This document shows, piece by piece, positions 62,355 to 64,000 of a stretch of DNA of 64,000 nt. Source of the DNA: Paracoccaceae bacterium (GTDB lineage: Bacteria; Pseudomonadota; Alphaproteobacteria; Rhodobacterales; Rhodobacteraceae); assembly GCA_018223125.1 (NCBI GenBank), contig JAAEZA010000001.1, positions 115,007 through 179,006 of the forward strand, written 5' to 3'. Position 1 is the first letter of the stretch. Each line of letters begins with the position of its first letter. The translations under genes and the position numbers were made by a program. The notes under the pieces are model-generated. The model had not been told where the DNA came from. It did not search any database and saw only the letters and a list, made by a program, of their open reading frames with translations.

Positions 62355-63704
62355 TCAGGCGGGGTTCTTTTCTTCCAGCCATTTTTCCAGCCAGTGGATG
62401 TCATAGTCGCCGGTCTGGATGTCAGGCTCCTGCAACAGATCGTGGAACAGCGGGATCGTGGTATCCACACCGTCAACGATCAGTTCCCCCAAGGCGCGGT
62501 TCAGACGGGCAAGCGTCGCTTCGCGGGTGGTGCCGGTAACGATCAGCTTGGCAATCAGACTGTCGTAATAGGGCGGGATTTTATAGCCTGCATAAAGCGC
62601 GCTATCCATCCGTACCCCCAAACCGCCTGGTGCGTGGAAATGGGTGATTGTTCCGGGGCAGGGGCTGAAATTCGGCAGTTTCTCGGCATTGATCCGCACC
62701 TCGATAGCATGGCCCTTGATGCTGAGCTCGTCCTGGACAAAGGTCATTTCCTCACCGGCGGCAACGCGGATCTGCTGTTTCACCAGATCGACACCGAAAA
62801 TCGCCTCGGTCACGGGATGTTCTACCTGCAAGCGGGTGTTCATCTCGATGAAGTAGAACTCGTCGTTTTCGTAAAGGAATTCGATCGTTCCCGCGCCGGC
62901 ATAGTTGATATCGGCAACCGCCTTGGCACAGGTTTCCCCGATTTGCGCGCGCATTTCAGGGGTGATGCAGGGGCCAGGGGCTTCTTCGAAAACCTTCTGG
63001 TGGCGGCGTTGCAGGGAACAGTCCCGCTCTCCCAGATGGACAGCGCGCCCCTTGCCGTCCCCAAAGACCTGCACCTCGATATGGCGCGGCAGGGTGAGGT
63101 ATTTTTCGATATAGACTTCGTCATTGCCAAAGGCGGCCTTGGCTTCTGAGCGGGCATTGTGGAAGGCGGCTTCCAGATCGTCCCGTGTCTTGGCCAGTTT
63201 CATGCCGCGCCCGCCGCCACCGGCGGTGGCTTTGACAATGACGGGAAAGCCCATGTCGTCCGAAACCTTATAGGCCTCTTCCAGCGTATCCACACCGCCG
63301 TCCGATCCCGGTACACAAGGCACACCCAGCTTGCGCATGGTTTCCTTGGCGGTGATCTTGTCCCCCATAATGCGGATGTGTTCCGCAGTCGGGCCGATGA
63401 ACTTGATCCCGTGATCTTCCAGAACCTGAACAAACTGTGCGTTTTCCGACAGGAAACCGTACCCCGGATGCACCGCTTCGGCGCCGGTGATTTCACAGGC
63501 GGAAATAATCGCCGGAATGTTCAGGTAAGAGAGCGCACCGGAAGGCGGGCCGATGCAGATGCTCTCGTCTGCCATGCGCACATGCATCGCATCGCTGTCG
63601 GCAGTGGAATGCACGGCAACCGTCTGGATACCAAGTTCTTGACAGGCGCGAATGACGCGCAGCGCGATTTCACCCCGATTGGCGATGAGGACTTTAGAGA
63701 ACAT
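62355..63704 (-). CDS. accC: Acetyl-CoA carboxylase, biotin carboxylase subunit
   Basis: A 449-residue ATP-grasp enzyme that carboxylates biotin on AccB for malonyl-CoA synthesis. It begins [20 protein letters not shown]. The ATP loop is [14 protein letters not shown], with [20 protein letters not shown] and [16 protein letters not shown] carrying the catalytic residues. The Met at 63704 is the family start; the frame to 63776 overlaps the intergenic space before accB. Confidence 0.96.
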   Translation of the reverse strand: MFSKVLIANRGEIALRVIRACQELGIQTVAVHSTADSDAMHVRMADESICIGPPSGALSYLNIPAIISACEITGAEAVHPGYGFLSENAQFVQVLEDHGIKFIGPTAEHIRIMGDKITAKETMRKLGVPCVPGSDGGVDTLEEAYKVSDDMGFPVIVKATAGGGGRGMKLAKTRDDLEAAFHNARSEAKAAFGNDEVYIEKYLTLPRHIEVQVFGDGKGRAVHLGERDCSLQRRHQKVFEEAPGPCITPEMRAQIGETCAKAVADINYAGAGTIEFLYENDEFYFIEMNTRLQVEHPVTEAIFGVDLVKQQIRVAAGEEMTFVQDELSIKGHAIEVRINAEKLPNFSPCPGTITHFHAPGGLGVRMDSALYAGYKIPPYYDSLIAKLIVTGTTREATLARLNRALGELIVDGVDTTIPLFHDLLQEPDIQTGDYDIHWLEKWLEEKNPA

Positions 63705-63720
63705 AAGCGACGACCTTTGA

Positions 63721-64000
63721 TTATTCGAGGATGACAAGCGGCGAACCGAATTCGACAGCACTTCCATCTTCGACAAGGATGCGTTTGACCGTGCCGGCGC
63801 GTGGCGCAGGGATCTGGTTCATGGTTTTCATGGCTTCCACGATCATCAGGGTCTGGCCTTCGCTGACCTGTGCACCAACGGAAACGAAGGGCTGCGCACC
63901 CGGTTCGGGTTGCAGGTAAACTGTGCCAACCATCGGGGAGGCCACTGCGCCCGGATCTTCTGCCGGATCGTTAGAGGCAGCGGTTGCTGCCGGTGCAGCA
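63721..64000 (-). CDS. accB: Acetyl-CoA carboxylase biotin carboxyl carrier protein, C-terminal part
   Basis: The biotinyl domain of AccB, cut by the window end. The biotin Lys lies in [10 protein letters not shown]. An Ala/Pro-rich linker (APAATAAS) precedes the domain and continues past base 64000. It lies 16 bp upstream of accC in the usual accB-accC order. The Met/GTG near 63945 is internal. Confidence 0.94.
   Translation of the reverse strand, partial: AAPAATAASNDPAEDPGAVASPMVGTVYLQPEPGAQPFVSVGAQVSEGQTLMIVEAMKTMNQIPAPRAGTVKRILVEDGSAVEFGSPLVILE

Overview
The window reads as chromosomal DNA of an alphaproteobacterium, most likely Rhodobacterales (Roseobacter-type). The reasons are the moderately high GC, the housekeeping block NDUFA12 / mlaD-like / DUF2155 / aat / accC / accB at the right end, an ExoY-type sugar transferase, DUF992, an RTX glycoside hydrolase and several dense ABC-transporter catabolic operons. 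No insertion sequence, integrase, phage gene, CRISPR array or rRNA was seen. One tRNA (Gly, TCC) is present. The taxonomic call is an inference from gene content, since no marker gene could be searched.

Layout. (1) 1-5804: a dipeptide/oligopeptide ABC transporter operon (truncated binding protein, two permeases, two ATPases) with an M24 peptidase inside it. (2) 5830-9540 and 23628-34299: an exopolysaccharide locus in two parts, holding a Wzx-like flippase, an ExoY-like priming transferase, three further glycosyltransferases, a Wzc/ExoP-like chain-length protein with BY-kinase domain, a Wzy-like polymerase, a Sec-exported glycoside hydrolase and an RTX-type secreted glycoside hydrolase. (3) 10040-23621: between those halves lies a PKS-NRPS biosynthetic cluster: an 8.3-kb megasynthase (ACP-KS-AT-ACP-aminotransferase-C-A-PCP), a second protein (C - eroded A remnant - PCP - unusual thioesterase-like domain), an Sfp-type phosphopantetheinyl transferase and a membrane-anchored CocE-type hydrolase. 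The domain order resembles the beta-amino-fatty-acid module of iturin/mycosubtilin synthases without the acyl-ligase domain. The A-domain code, read by hand, is close to that for glycine, so an N-(3-aminoacyl)-glycine-type lipopeptide is predicted. (4) 34397-40338: ordinary genes (lytic transglycosylase, threonine dehydratase, GAF histidine kinase, cold-shock protein, DUF992, acyl-CoA dehydrogenase).

(5) 40408-57453: a large catabolic region. A minus-strand operon (Tm-1-like protein, PEP-hydrolase-like TIM barrel, cupin, M24 enzyme) diverges from a sugar-type ABC transporter operon (binding protein, two permeases, a small membrane protein, two ATPases). A second divergent pair holds an epimerase, an enolase-superfamily dehydratase, a FadR-type GntR regulator and a 2-hydroxyacid dehydrogenase on one side, and two epimerase/isomerase genes plus a Gfo/Idh/MocA oxidoreductase on the other. 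Both divergent intergenic regions carry TGGTNNNACCA-type palindromes placed on promoter elements. This suggests that the GntR protein controls all four transcription units as one regulon for uptake and breakdown of an unidentified sugar-like compound. (6) 57614-64000: tRNA-Gly, an MsbA-like exporter, a YdcF-like protein, then the conserved NDUFA12-to-accB block, running off the window end inside accB.

The two most promising poorly described systems are the aminotransferase-containing PKS-NRPS pair with its eroded second module, and the Tm-1/PEP-hydrolase/cupin/M24 operon tied to a sugar ABC transporter by shared operators.
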